Positions 23,472 to 35,788 of a stretch of DNA of 64,000 nt are shown piece by piece. The stretch is from Phlebopus portentosus (Eukaryota; Basidiomycota; Agaricomycetes; Boletales; Boletinellaceae). The notes under the pieces are model-generated. The model saw only the letters and a list, made by a program, of their open reading frames with translations, did no database searches and was not told the DNA's origin. Numbering within the stretch: position 1 is the stretch's first letter; every line of letters begins with the position of its first letter. Where the stretch lies: positions 372,001 through 436,000 of the forward strand of contig JAYXKI010000011.1 in NCBI GenBank assembly GCA_037892935.1, written 5' to 3'. The translations under genes and the position numbers were made by a program.

Positions 23472-24966
23472 ATGACGAAAAGGTCAGACGTTCTTAACGA
23501 CCCGGCGTACAGGGGATGTCCATCGCACACTCTCCCTCCTCTCAAGGACGCTATAATCGACGGCGGCCGCCTTCACCTAAAGAACCTCCTTGGATATGGC
23601 GCATGGTCCGCCGTCTACCTGGCCGAGTGCACCGCGATGGAAAGTCATTACAATATGGACCAACTCTACGCTGTGAAGTGTATGATCCCACGTCGAATGA
23701 CACCGTGGCAGCAAAAGGCAATTTCTCAGGAAGTTCGGCTTCACCGACTCTGCGCGGCTGCTTCTTCCTCTATTCTGAAGATTGTCAAGGTTATCGATGA
23801 TGAGCCCACGGGTCTCAAATACATCGTTACGGAGTATTGCGAGGGCGGCGATTTGAACGATCTCATCCAGCAGCAGAAAAAGGAAAATACTGCTCAGGAC
23901 GATGAGCGCATTCGCAGGATTTTCCTCCAGATTTTGGATGCGGTAAAGACGTGCCACGAAGAAGGCGTCTATCATCGCGACTTGAAACCCGAAAATATCA
24001 TGTTGAAGAAGAAAGAAATAAGGCTGTCTTGGGAGACTTCGGGTTCGCAACGACAAACATGTATACGAGGGACTTCGGAATGGGGAGTGAGCCATACATG
24101 GCCCCCGGTATGTAAGCTCAGACGGCAGACCTTCAAACTATTAACGGTCCGCAAAGAGCTTCTAACCAGGTCATCTACGCCAATATCTACGCCGCATGCT
24201 GATATCTGGGCGCTTGGCATTATTCTCGTGAATCTCATCACCGGATACTATCCGTGGCGGAAGGCCTGTTCTGAGGACCGCGTTTTCGAGTGGTACTCAT
24301 GCAACGACCGAAACTTTCTCTTTCGCAACTTGAAGGGTATATCGTGCGAAACCAACGAGATCCTGAAGAGTATCTTCAGGTTCCGTCCGCGCCAACGTAT
24401 CTCCATTCGCGAGCTGGCTAGACGTATCTCGCGTGTGAAAACATTCACGCATGATACCGATTTCGACATTTACGGCGGTGTTGTTCCTAGGCAGCAACTG
24501 GCCGTGGACAGGCATCTTGCTAATCCAGCCCCCGGGGTGCTTCATAATCCCCGTGTGGTACGGCTCAAGAAGCGCTCTGAGGCCAACGAGGTGCCGCACA
24601 ACGTCCTTGAAGCAGATTTCTCAAGGGACCTACCTGGGCTCGAAAGGGGAACTGATTCTGACGACTCAGACTCAGACGGACCTGTAACTCCCGAGACGCA
24701 CGCTATCGACAACGCAGCTTTAGCTCATGCTGGTGACGTCGCATCTCTGGAGAACATTTCTGACCTGAACTTGGACGAGGTGCCTGTACGAAAGCCAGAA
24801 CGTAATCGCTTTCGTATCGTTCGGGTCACAACGAAGGAAATGATTGGTGCGTCAGCTTTAACAGAAAGTCGAAACCATTTGATTTAATCTTCCTGTAGAG
24901 GCAGAAGGTAGACGCCTAAAGCGAATCTCGCAGTTTTGGGCGAAACGCCGCGAGCGCATGCCATAG
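23472..24966 (+). CDS. Ran1/Ksp1-like Ser/Thr protein kinase, copy 2 (frame broken)
   Basis: A tandem paralogue of the upstream kinase. Seen: LLGYGAWSAVYLAE, the lysine in [50 protein letters not shown], then, one frame lower, [10 protein letters not shown] and GSEPYMAP, an intron of about 60 nt at 24112, and ADIWALGIILVNLITGYYPW. The frame loses one base at AAA in AAGAAAGAAATAAGG near 24015, between the catalytic loop and DFG. The protein carries GPVTPETHAIDNA and a similar following acidic segment as in copy 1. A last intron (about 24846-24900) leads to a basic end RRLKRISQFWAKRRERMP with TAG at 24964-24966. The start ATG (MTKRSDVLNDPAY) aligns with the start of copy 1 (LLNDPYF). Same alternatives as copy 1: decay or base-calling loss. 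Confidence 0.78.
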
Positions 24967-25475
24967 CGTACACCTCGCGTTCATCACATGAGCTTACGAG
25001 ACATCGAAATGCATCACTGCCATCCGGGCAGACTATCACCCGTCGTATACGATTTTTCATGCATCACGTTCGATCTGATTCAGGCTTGGATTCACGAGCA
25101 TTGTATTTCGAATGGTATACACAAGCTATCTGTAACGCCTACAACGATTTACTACACATCGCTATGTTTGATTCCGCATACTAGAAGTGTAACAAACTGA
25201 TCCAGACGCGAATGAAATATGAACCTGCCAAGAAAAAAGCCAGATCGGAAGGATGGAAATAAAGTGCGTAGCTCATGCCGCGGAATATGAAATCATGGGA
25301 ATATACATCGAGATTTACCCATGAAGTGGATGGAAACAGGGAGTAGAGGAGATGAAAAACCGCGCTTAGCGGGACTTAGCGGCGGCGATTTCCACGCCAA
25401 AGGCCTCTTATGTAATACTATAGTGTCTGATCGTCAAGTTGCCATCAACTGCATCAGTGTCTGCCAGGTACCGGC
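24967..25475. other. Intergenic between kinase copy 2 and deaminase-like gene
   Basis: About 510 nt holding the 3' flank of the kinase and the upstream region of the deaminase-like gene. No domain-bearing ORF or RNA gene was seen. Confidence 0.4.
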
Positions 25476-27016
25476 ATGACTGACTTATCTGTGGCCCTCG
25501 TTGCAGCCTCGCACTCCAACATCTTGGACGTTCCGGTGCACTACGGCCGAGATAAATCTGACGATTTTATCTCTAAGTTCAATCGCGACCGGACAAACAT
25601 TTTGACTTACGGGTCTAATGCAGCTCGACATGCTGTCCGAGTTCATAGCGCAATCGCAACCATCCTCGTTTCTCAGCCATCTGATGAGGTCACTGCAGTA
25701 GGTGCGGCTAGGTTCGAAGACGGGCTTCTCACAATTTACATTTCCGCCGGCGGAGAAAGATTTTCCGTTTCAACACTTAACAAAGCACGTCTGCAACTTG
25801 AGAACGTATGGTAACATCTTAGTTCACCTGTGGACGAGCGTCCTCAACAGGGAGGCGACGCATCTTCGGAACTGGAATTTCCATCCGATAAGGTCATTGA
25901 TTTGATCCTTTGCATCTATCTGCACTCTGTGGAGAAGGTCATAGAGAGCATTAAGAAAGGTAATGAGCTAGGAGTTAAGGGGTTCATTACCGAAGCCGTC
26001 GATGGTTCCGCAAAAAGAGGAGGCACCGAAAAGTCGAGATGGGGCTTACATCCTTCGTTCTGAGCTGGACATGATAGAATCCCTCCAGAAAGTGCTTCTG
26101 GCAATCAGAACCTGTCAAGAGAACCGTTCCGAGGAGAACCTCAAGAATTTCATTGCCGCTATCGATGCAGAAGAAGCTGATACGTCAGGAGACTCTGTCT
26201 GGAGCAAAGCGTCTGAATCTCTGTTTAGCAGATGCGATCGACCAAGCAAGTGTGCTTTCCGTGCACTACATAAATGTAAGCTCCTCGTCTCAGTGAAAGA
26301 GAGAAGCAACACAGGGCCGCAGAAAGTAGGTGCATTTGCGCAATTCTGGAGGGAAGCGTCTGCACTCCATCGCGCCATCAAACAGCTGTTATATCTCACG
26401 ACATCTATGGGCATGCGCGGTCTGCTCAAAGGGCCCTTTGTCGTTGAAGTAGTTCCTTTGCAAAAGGGTCCTTTCAAGTATGACCTTGGGGACGATTCCT
26501 TTCGCGCGGTCTTCAGTCGAGTCCCATCCCGTGTCGAAAGAAGGCTTACAAAGCCCAACAGTTCAGCTATTGAGTCGGATTCATCAGGTGGATCGTCGAT
26601 GGGCAAAAGCTCCGAGGGGTCAAATTATTCGAATTTATCATCTTCCAACTCAGACGGTTCGCAGCTTACTTACGATAAGTTTATTGCTTACTATAGTGCA
26701 AAGGTCGTTGAGAATATGCGAGGAAGTCCACGTTCATTGCGAATTGGCACTCTTAGCACACTTCTTAACGGAGGAGATCGAAGCTTGTGGGTTTATCGGT
26801 GTCTCGAAGCTATGTTGTCTGGGATGCTGGTTCTATTTTCTCGCGTATAATGAAGTTGCGGAGAGGAGTGGGCGGCCCTTATTTCATGTTCTCGGCACAA
26901 ATCCGAAGGCATTTTACGGGTGGATAGAGCCTATACATGATGTTGCGTTGGATCAAGAAAGCGAAGACGTTCTAGCTATGAAAATGGAAAATCATCTCGC
27001 ATCAATAAAGAAGTAA
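25476..27016 (+). CDS. OTT_1508-like deaminase domain protein
   Basis: The C-terminal part carries VHCELALLAHFL followed by IGVSKLCCLGCWFYFLAYN. This gives the H-x-E and C-x2-C zinc and proton-shuttle residues of the OTT_1508 branch of the cytidine-deaminase superfamily, common in agaricomycetes. The substrate of the fungal members is unknown. The N-terminal two thirds are a family-specific helical region. Introns: about 25810-25852 (LEN joined to GGDASS) and 25960-26017 (58 nt, joining IKK to EEAPKSRDG). Between MRGSPR and the HCE motif the frame shifts (one extra or two missing bases near 26735), and no intron explains it, so the copy may be broken exactly before its catalytic motif. Start ATG at 25476 begins MTDLSVALVAAS. 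Stop TAA at 27014-27016. Confidence 0.72.
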
Positions 27017-28532
27017 TTCGAGCCTCAAGAATGGTCGGATAGTACTGCTATATCTAGCAACGTGGTAAAATCGGAGGGCTTGCTCAATACATGGAGTCAT
27101 CAGGCGGAAAGAAAGGTATATGTTTTGTTGCCCGGTGTGGAATGAATTTTAACGACCTTATACTTTATAGGATTTTTTGACTTTTGCGGTTGTTGTACGA
27201 CCGACAGATCTGTCTTCTACGATTTGCAGTTTGGATTCATTAATTTTTTTCTCGACCGAAAACGGCTGAGAAAACCTTTTTGCTTCTTACCGATTCTATT
27301 CTTCCTGCATCGTGCATTACGTGTGAAGAATAGGGAGAGGATACACTATCAGTAGGAATAACATTAATGTACGAATCGATCTTCGTTTTTTTGCTGAGCG
27401 ACCCACGTGGCCGAAGTTATGTAATCACTCGATTCCGTTCCGGGCAGTTTTCACCGGGACCAGCCAGCAATGAGTGATCTTTACGTCCTCCGTCGACAGA
27501 CCAGCTCTTGAGGACAGAAAGGAACCAAGTTTCCTTTCCTGTTCTACGGTTTCTTCTACGATTCAGCATTACAAGCTCTGCCACATGCGTCGGGTTCATT
27601 CACCCACGAGTTTGAAGGTTCCACTTCACTTAGACACTGTTTTGCCTACGCCCAGTGTCTATGATCACTGATGACCTGCCGTTTCGTTCGAATCGTTGTT
27701 TTCTTGTCCTCTTCTCCACACGAGTAACAAAGGAACTGTCTTAGACCTGATCTCGATCCATCTTGGTTGAGACTTTGCTCAGATCGCGCTGTAGCTACTA
27801 TCTCACACCGTTCTCATTGGCTCGCGAGAGACGGACGCGCCTCTATTCGTCCTATCGCAAGCTGATTTGCCAAACTCCGAGGGTATCTCTGTTGTCTATG
27901 AGTCGACCAATTCGTCATCTGCTATTTGAATCCGCCTTGAGCACCCTGACATGTCTGAGCTGCAGAACGTCGAGGCACCGGAGTACCAGTATCGCACCAC
28001 CGGAATTTGAATGGGCGATGACTTCATATTGACTGGCTGGCGCATTGAGCCGTCATGATTTGTCTATCCCCAGGCGGGCGATTGGCAGGCTTGCTTTTTA
28101 CTGCGCTGAGTACTGGATCTGGATATTCTGAAGAAGTACATCCTGTGCTTCTTTTTCCTTTGCTGAAGATCTGCAGAATGTCACGCAGCTTCTTTTCTGT
28201 CGGGACATACCCATAAAAGGCAGGATTGTGGCAAACGTTGTTCATGCCGCTGTCAACTTCATCTGTCGGAGTTCAAAGCGGATTGCTAAAAGAAATAACA
28301 AAATATCAATCCTGGAAGATGCGTGACGATATATGCGCTTGAGCTGCCACCGTAAAACGTGGGGCCCAGTCTTTCACCCGCCGCTCTCTTCACATTCCGC
28401 CCACCTTTCTTTCCTTCACACCGCCATCATCACTTTCACTTTCCCCGCCCTTTCCCGCGCCCCTCACGACACCGACGCCGTCAACAACGCAAACATTGTA
28501 CACTCTCTTGCTTTTATCACTGCTCCAGTTCT
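27017..28532. other. Gene-free 1.5-kb stretch
   Basis: No ORF here has a recognisable domain. Short ORFs lie at 27417-27671, 27763-28032 and 28024-28245 but none is supported by motif or intron structure. A CT-rich segment at about 28370-28470 precedes the RRM gene and is probably its promoter or leader. No tRNA-like fold was found. Confidence 0.4.
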
Positions 28533-31500
28533 ATGAAGATGGACAAGTCTGCCACCGACAGAGCTTCTCCGCCGTCGTCTCGCGCGACGTCGGGTGGCAC
28601 GCTTGCCACTCTTCCTCAGCATGCTTCACACGACGACAGACTTCATTTCTTGCATGAACAGAGCCCTCGCGAGCTGGTTCGCGCCATTTCTAGCGAATAT
28701 TCAGCTACTGTACCATCCAAGGACATTGAACAGCAATGCTCAATCATTGACTCTTCCACGTATTCTTCTCGCTCTTCGTCTTCGTCTCCGGTCTTCCAGC
28801 TACAGAATTCTTCGTTTTCGCTTGCTTCTCAATACGGTCTTTCTGAAAACTTTCGCCACATGAACATTGAATCGCCCATTGTGCCACCCGAGGTATGAAC
28901 AGCTATTGTTTCTTGTTAGTTTTGACTTACTCTTATACACAGCAGGCTCTCGTGAAGCCTCGAAATCGCGCGCGGGAGTTGTCGGCTCCCCTTCCTTCTG
29001 TCCCTCCTTCGACTCCTGCTAGTGCCGTCTCGCACCGTTCTTCCTTTTCGCAGACTCAATCTCATAATCCTTCTGTCTCTCCTTCGTTTTTACGTCATGG
29101 TTCTCCTATCTTCTCCTCGCCATTGACTGAGCTTTCTGATTCCGAGGCGGAACAAGACACTGCAGAGTTAAGCGACTCAAACTCAGTCGAGATTATCTCT
29201 GGGTATGTTGCGCATCCATTTGTACCTGGTCGTTACAAAAATGTCGGAAATAACTCTCAAGGTTTGTGCTTATTCAAATGTTATCTACTTATAGTTGGTT
29301 GAAAAAGTTTCCGAATTTCAGAAGTTTCCCGATCATCTCGAACATCGTGTTCCGTTGCCCTTTCTCTGTCTTCTGCATCTCCCAAATCGAATGGGAAAGC
29401 CAGCTTTATGACACAATCAACAGCCGATTTACCTTCTGTGCAAGCCTCCGTGTCAACTTCACAGGCTCCAACTCCACATCCGCCGTCTCAATCTTCATCG
29501 CCGGCAAACATACCTGACAGGAAAGCAGGATCAAATACGGGCGTTTCCGCCGTTTCTTTCATTCCGTTCGGCTCCAAGCCTGCAACACCGTCCCGTGCAC
29601 AACCTCGCCCAGGTGCCAAATCGGAAAGCCGACTCTCTTCAGAAGCGTCCTCTCCGGCGGGTGTTCCAGACCCCGCGAATGAAGAGCTTAATGACGAATC
29701 GCAAAGCCTTCCGGAGATCAATTCTGCTCAAGACTCCAGTGATGTCCTTCGGACGCCGAACGTCTACATTAATGGACTTCCGCCTCACTTCCCTGATGAG
29801 AGCTTGCATCTGATGACGCGTGATTTTGGAGACGTGTTGAGCGTTCGTACTTTCACTCGGTGCGTCGGCGAGAAGATGAGTGGATATGGATTTGTCCTGT
29901 AAGTTATCTTGAACGTCTTCGAGGCAATGACCAAAGCTTATTATTTCGAACAGCTTTGACTCGGTTGATTCGGCTGAGCGCTGCATAGAGACGCTGAGGA
30001 AGTATAGAAACTTGCACCCGTCATTCTCTAAGGTACTTCCAGATTCTCTTCCAGGAGCGAGAAGAAACTGATTAGTGCCGAATTTAAAGCAAATTCACAA
30101 GATTCCTGGCACTCCATATGCATCTGGTACTATCACCTTGCCGCCATCGAGCTCCCTCCCTTCGCTTTCCTCGCAGTCGACATTGTCCACAATGGCTTCC
30201 TTTCCGTCTATGTCTTCAACTCTGGTCACCTCTGGAACGACTTCTTCTTTAAAGAGTCTATCGCCACCTTTCAAGAAGTTCAACCATCGGACAGGAGAAT
30301 CCGTTTCGACTGCATCTGGTTCCGATTTCAGCGGAAGGGACTTCAAAGATATGACATTTCGCGAAAAGATGGAGAGGCTCAAAGATGAGAAGTCGACTAA
30401 TTTATATATGGAAGGGTAAGTTCTATAACGCTCCAGACGTTTCGCTTAATTGATTCTTTGGCCCACCTTTGAAATCTAGGCTACCTCTTACAATTGACGA
30501 TGTGGTGCGTCCTTCATCCTGCTCCTGCCTCTTTACTCTAGATTGAAGCCTCCATCTTCAGTCTCTCGCGGCTCTTGTATCACCTCATAAAGTTATAAGC
30601 AGTCGCTTCTTCCAGACGAAGCTCTCAAACCCGCCAAGGATGATTGCTTTTGTTCGGTATGTCGAAGTTCCCTACGTGCTCTCTGAAAAGCTGATACTTT
30701 TCATCAGTCTTGAAACAAGAACTGGTGCTGAAGAGATTGTCGATCGTCTTCACGGAAGGGTCGTCAGAGGTTGGAATGACAATGGATGCCGCATCTCCGT
30801 CCGATTCGCAGACACACATGAGCAGAGAGAGCTAAGGGTATACTTAATCACCAAAAGAGAGTACAGATTACTGACGTTATCCTCAGAGAACCGAGCGCCT
30901 CAATCGAGGAGAGGATGAGATGGTCAATGGAGTTCAGCTTTCTATGGCTCACGCTGCTCTACTGAACCTTCGTGGCGCAGAAGTTCAGGCTCAATTGGGA
31001 AACGTCAACCTCCTTCAACAGCCGCACTTGCCTCATTATGATCATCGGCCCCCTGTTACCATTTCCAGCTCGCATCTGGCCAACGCAGGTCTCTCAGCCT
31101 CCGGTTTGACTAGCAGTGACCCTTGCTTTCGCTTGACCGGTTCCCAGGATCTCCATCATGGTTATGGAAGTCATCCACCAATGCATCATGCTACTCAGCA
31201 ATATCGTCATACACCCACTCTTCCTCATCATCCAAATACGCTTTCTTCTGATCCATCGAGGGCATCTGTGAATCTTTTAGACGCTCATATCGGTGTCACA
31301 GAAAGGACTGCGATGATGAAAAGGCATGCACTTGCGAATATGAATCAGCCATCGAATGGCATTTCGGCTGGTTCCTTGGACGCTGAGCAGCTTGCACTTA
31401 TCCAGCAACAAAACCAATTGCAGCAACTGCAGCTGTTGAGGCAGATGCAGAAGGCAGGCATCGATCCGAATTATGCGATTGAGAGTCTCGATCAAACTTA

Positions 31501-32146
31501 TTCTCTTATGCCTTCCGTGGACATAGCAACGAACTACTTTATTGATTCGGGCACGCATAACTCCGTTGATAATCTGCCTGCTCGTGAAGGGACACATGGA
31601 CGGAAGAACTCCACCTCTAATGCGCATCACCATACTGCGCAAGTTTACGGGAAGAAGTCTGTCTCCGAACTTCCGATTTCAACGCAGATGCTCTCACCCA
31701 ATGCTGAACACTACCACGGGCAGCACAGCGTTAGTGATCAGATCTCCGTTCACCAGCTACAGCAACAGAAGCAACAAGCTAGAGGCGAGAGTCCCACATC
31801 GGTAAGCTGAAAATTTTAACGTTTGATATCAGTCACACTCATGATTGCTTGCCTCCAGTCTGAATTTGGCTATTCTTCGCAGTTCATGCGTCGTGGTGCC
31901 GATGTTCGAGAGGGAATGATCAGCAATATGTCTCGCCGAAACGGCGCCCTTGAAGAGAGCGAGTTGACTCTCATTTCCCCTGCTCTGACGTATGCTTCCC
32001 GTACACCCTCCACGCTCAGTCCAGCAACACCCCTTTTCAACACTTTCGGCACTCCAGCAGCTGCGCCTGCGACTGTTCCTCGCGGTAAGATGAATGCGCG
32101 AGAGCGTGAATACGCACGCCTTTACAAGAATGACTTCCGTCAATGA
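28533..32146 (+). CDS. RNA-binding protein with two RRMs (MSSP/RBMS-like)
   Basis: A multi-exon gene for a large Ser/Pro-rich protein with two RNA recognition motifs. RRM1 begins NVYINGLPPHFPDESLHLM, continues with DVLSVRTFTRCVGEKMSGYG and FVLFDSVDSAERCIETL. A Ser-rich linker follows, then RRM2 with STNLYMEGLPLTIDD, the segment HKVISSRFFQTKLSNPPRMI, AFVRLETRTGAEEIVDRLHG and ISVRFADTHEQRELR. This order and the LYM-GLPL start resemble animal RBMS/MSSP proteins, single-stranded nucleic-acid and mRNA 3' UTR binders. The C-terminal half is rich in His and Gln (LIQQQNQLQQLQLLRQMQ) and ends RGKMNAREREYARLYKNDFR. At least eight introns of 50-70 nt keep the frame; I saw no break. Start ATG at 28533, stop TGA at 32144-32146. 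Likely nuclear or cytoplasmic mRNA regulator. Confidence 0.85.
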
Positions 32147-33361
32147 CTTATTGGTAACCTTATTGCCTTCGAATTCCAGTTTTCGCTCCGTGAGTCTCTT
32201 GGTTGACATGGACAGCCTACTTCGACAAGTTCCACAGTTACTGCGACGTCTACATCCATAGATCCATCGATCGCCTGTCTCTCGCTCGTTTTCTCTGTTT
32301 CACCTGTCTCTGTCCTCTCTGTGTATGATCGTAGAAAACATCCTTCCTGAAATTTCTGTCATGTACGCACTGTCGATTGTTCGTCCCTTGGCCGTTCCAA
32401 CCTCTTACCTGCGATACCAACCTTTCCTGAGTAATACTTGTATTCCGCGTGTCATATGGCTCGTTTATTCCTCGTAGCCAATCTTTCCTTGCCTGCTTTC
32501 TTTCGAGCCGTTATTTCCCGAACATTGAGGTGTTTGTTTTGTACATTTCGATATGGGCTTTGCTGGCTCGCATTTTCCGCAGGACCGAGTTGCCATCATA
32601 GCATTGTACTATTTTCCCGAATGTCGCTACCGATGTATTCATAAAGAAAGCGAGCTGCTGTATATGTAAAATAGAGAAGAAGTTGGCTGGCCAAGATCAT
32701 TGATGAGGACGGACCGTGACCGTCGTCAGGGGCGCTCATGTCGGGGGGGTATCATTCACATTCCGAGTCAATCATTGCCATTGCCACCAAAGTTGAAACG
32801 ATAGGATTTGATAAGCAAAAACAGGGTGTGGGAGTCTTGGCTTCCAGATGTGGATACCGGGATGATCAGGCCGAGGGTCCACGATGGGAAACGATCTGAT
32901 TATTCTTGTGTTGTGCGGGCTTCGGAGGCAGCATACTGTATGGTATGCAAAATATCGAAGAAGATGCGGGGCGAATCTGCCCTGAGCAGCTGAGACGGAG
33001 TCGGAGCTCAGTGCTCGCTCGGCATTGGCATTTCCTCCAGCTCCTTCTCTCCTTCCTTTTTCTCTTCGTCTCGTCTCGACTGACGCTGTCGGTCTATATC
33101 CCTCATCATCTTCTTTCTCTCCACTGGCACTGGTATTGGCACTGGCATTTCCTACCGGGACCTTCCTTTCCCCCCGGTCTCCACTCCGATATTTTTACCT
33201 CGCCCAGGCCTAATACTCATCCCAGGCTCACGATTTGCAGAGACGAACCCCACACACGCACGCACCTCTGTGCTGATCTATGACTCCAGCTCCGACTCGC
33301 TGCTGCAGCCAAGCTGCGTATTGCTACTGAAGGAACTTGACTCGAAGGGTCCGAGTCACAT
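32147..33361. other. Intergenic: RRM-gene 3' flank and DUF6533 promoter
   Basis: About 1.2 kb. The left part is T- and C-rich 3' flank. At 33030-33200 the plus strand is strongly pyrimidine-rich with a short imperfect run of CACTGG/TTGGCACTGG units near 33121-33150. No gene is supported. Confidence 0.4.
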
Positions 33362-35788
33362 ATGTCGGATTCTGCTTCTTCCTCGTCCTCCCCTCGTATC
33401 TTCGACACCGAGGTAGACTCTGAGAGCGCGAGGAGCATCGTCGTTCAAATGTTCGTAGTGCGCCTGTTTTATTTATTTTTCTTTCCTTTTATTTGGATCC
33501 TGGATACGGGAGATGCTAATTCTTCATTGACGCGAAGTAACATGAACTACTACCTGTCTTTGATCGCATTCGGTACGTCCACTACACAATTACGTTTACA
33601 TTTTTCAGTATTCAATTCTTCTCTCTACCAATGCACTTTTGCTCCGCGCATGCTCCCCGTTCTGATATGCAATAAATAAACAGCAATCCTGTATTACGAC
33701 TACCTGCTTACGTTCGGGGAGGAAGTGCGTTTCTTCTGGCGAAGACGAAAGGCCAACTCTGTCACGATTCTGTTCTTCCTGAATCGATACTTGTCGATAT
33801 TCGGGATCATACCGGTGATTTTGCAGAGCTTTAGGAGTTGGTCTGATAAGGTGAGTTAGCAGCCGTAGAAGAGCAATCTTGCTCCTCTATGGCTGTAGCG
33901 AGAAAGGGAGATGCATATACTTGTTTACTTTTTCGGCTTTTACTTAGGGATGCGATGCTTTGCAAAAGTTCCATCAGTTCTTCTCGGTTTTGGTACAGAT
34001 TATCGTTGGCGGTGCGTTCGTTGTCACTAATATATTTTTATTTTGGATTATCGTATATTTATGCCTTGCGCAACAGTTATTCTGATCATTCGCACGTACG
34101 CACTGTACGAGAGGAACCTCAGGATCGCCATTATCATGGCGATTTTTGCATTCATCGTCGTTTGTATCGGTGTGGTATGTAAATTTTTTCTCCCTCTTTT
34201 TCTCACTAATTGATGATGATATTTACATCATAACGTTTTTGAAAGTGGGCGATTCTGGGGAAATCGTCGGTGGTGGAGGAGCCGTTTGATCTGTCGTTCA
34301 TGCTTGGGTGCCACCCCCTAATTGCGAGAGAAGGGTACGTCTTTTCTTCTTCTTTACTTCCGTTCTCTTCGAATTTATTGACATTAATGGACTGTTAGGG
34401 CCATCCGTAAGTTTTTGCGTTCATTAATAGTGGAATTTAATTTCATTGGACAACGGGACAGGACTTGCGGCTGCCTGGGGTGGTCTGCTGCTCTTCGACT
34501 CTGTCATCTTCACACTCACGCTCGTCAAGGCCATCGCGATCTGGAAGCTCGGCACCCGGAGGTTGTTTCACGTCCTCGTTCGTGATGGTCAGTCCCCCTC
34601 TTGCTCCCCTTTACCCCGTTTTTGTCATATGGGCTGATCAGAGGCACCCACACTCCACAGGAACCATATACTACCTGTGAGGCGATTCGCTGATCGTTAT
34701 TTTCAGAGAACTCGCATTTGCTGACTAAGACTTCTGGACTTCTGGACTGGCTATGTTTGTTTTTATTGTGGCGTCGGTCGGTCGGATAGAGTTCTGGCGA
34801 TGGCGAACCTGTCGAATATACTCACGTTCCTGGTAGGTAATGTTTCCACCAACCTTACTATTTCGGGGCTAGTTATTGCTCATAAGCTGACCTTCGTTCT
34901 TAGATAGGAGAGGTATCACTACATATAGTACTTTCGAGGATTACCGACGGATCTGATGTTATATGTGCACAGCCTGTCTTGCGCGGTGTCAGCACGACGT
35001 TTGCAAATGCGTATGTGTTTTACCATATGATTGATAATTGCAACTTCCGGACCTTACGACTGACAATAATCCCCCCGGTTCCTTTTGTATGTATGACTTC
35101 ATCCTCCTTCCGGCGTTCTCGGTACACATGACATGAAAAACTCTTTGTACTACACAAACGAAACGATAGGATATCGGTGGCGATGCTTTCGAGGCTGATG
35201 CTCAATCTGCAAAACCCGCATCTGTTCGAGACGCGGTGGAATACGCAGTCGCGAAGCTACACGACGGGGACGGGGACGCACGTCGGGCCGTTCGTGACGA
35301 CGATTTTGGACAGGGATGGGGTCACGACGACCGATAGTTCGAGGTTTGTCGCATCTGGATCGACGGGAAGGACAGAGGCGACTATGACGACGACGACAGA
35401 TGAGACGAGGAGTCAGGGGCAGGTAGACTCGGATGTACGATGGGATAACGAGGAGCTTGAGGAGGAGATATTTGCGCGTCCTGCAAGTGCGCTGTGGTAT
35501 GATCGGGCTTGGGTGTCTGGGTCGCGATGTGCGAATGGGAATAGGAATGGGAGTGAGAATAGTGACGCCGGTGGATCTGGGACTGGCCCTGGGAGCCGGG
35601 ACCGCATTAATGATTCTCCGGAAGAAGTTGGTGAGTGTCGTATACTCGTGCCGTCTGTCTCCTGTGGCTCTCCTTCGTTCCTCGTAAGGAAAGAAAGAAA
35701 GTTATATATCTTACTTTCCCACTGCATGTTCATTTACTTCCTTCCTTCCCTTCCCTTCCTTAATTTCCCTTGCTTTCCTTCTCACTAA
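33362..35788 (+). CDS. DUF6533 multi-pass membrane protein
   Basis: A member of the DUF6533 family, greatly expanded in mushrooms and predicted to have about seven membrane helices; function unknown, sometimes compared with receptors. The hallmark is YYLSLIAFAILYYDYLLTF joined to GEEVRFFWRRRK across the first introns. Later exons give NRYLSIFGIIPVILQSF, a segment IIRTYALYERNLRIAIIMA, a loop cysteine in FMLGCHPL, LAAAWGGLLLFDSVIFTLTL and SRLMLNLQNPHLFETRWN. The tail is long, Gly/Thr-rich and acidic. About eight short introns interrupt it. The 3' end is uncertain: the open frame runs to TAA at about 35786, but an intron at GTGAGTGTCG near 35630 is possible. Start MSDSASSSSSPRIF at 33362. Confidence 0.78.

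Noticed and set aside
20675..24966. Programmed ribosomal frameshifting in the kinases
   Set aside because: No slippery heptamer or evident pseudoknot, and the same kind of one-base loss occurs in unrelated genes, which favours error or decay.
27417..28245. Several 60-90-codon ORFs in the 1.5-kb gap before the RRM gene
   Set aside because: No motif, no splice structure and overlapping on both strands.
33121..33150. CACTGG/TTGGCACTGG units as a regulatory tandem repeat
   Set aside because: Only about three imperfect units in a low-complexity pyrimidine-rich region.
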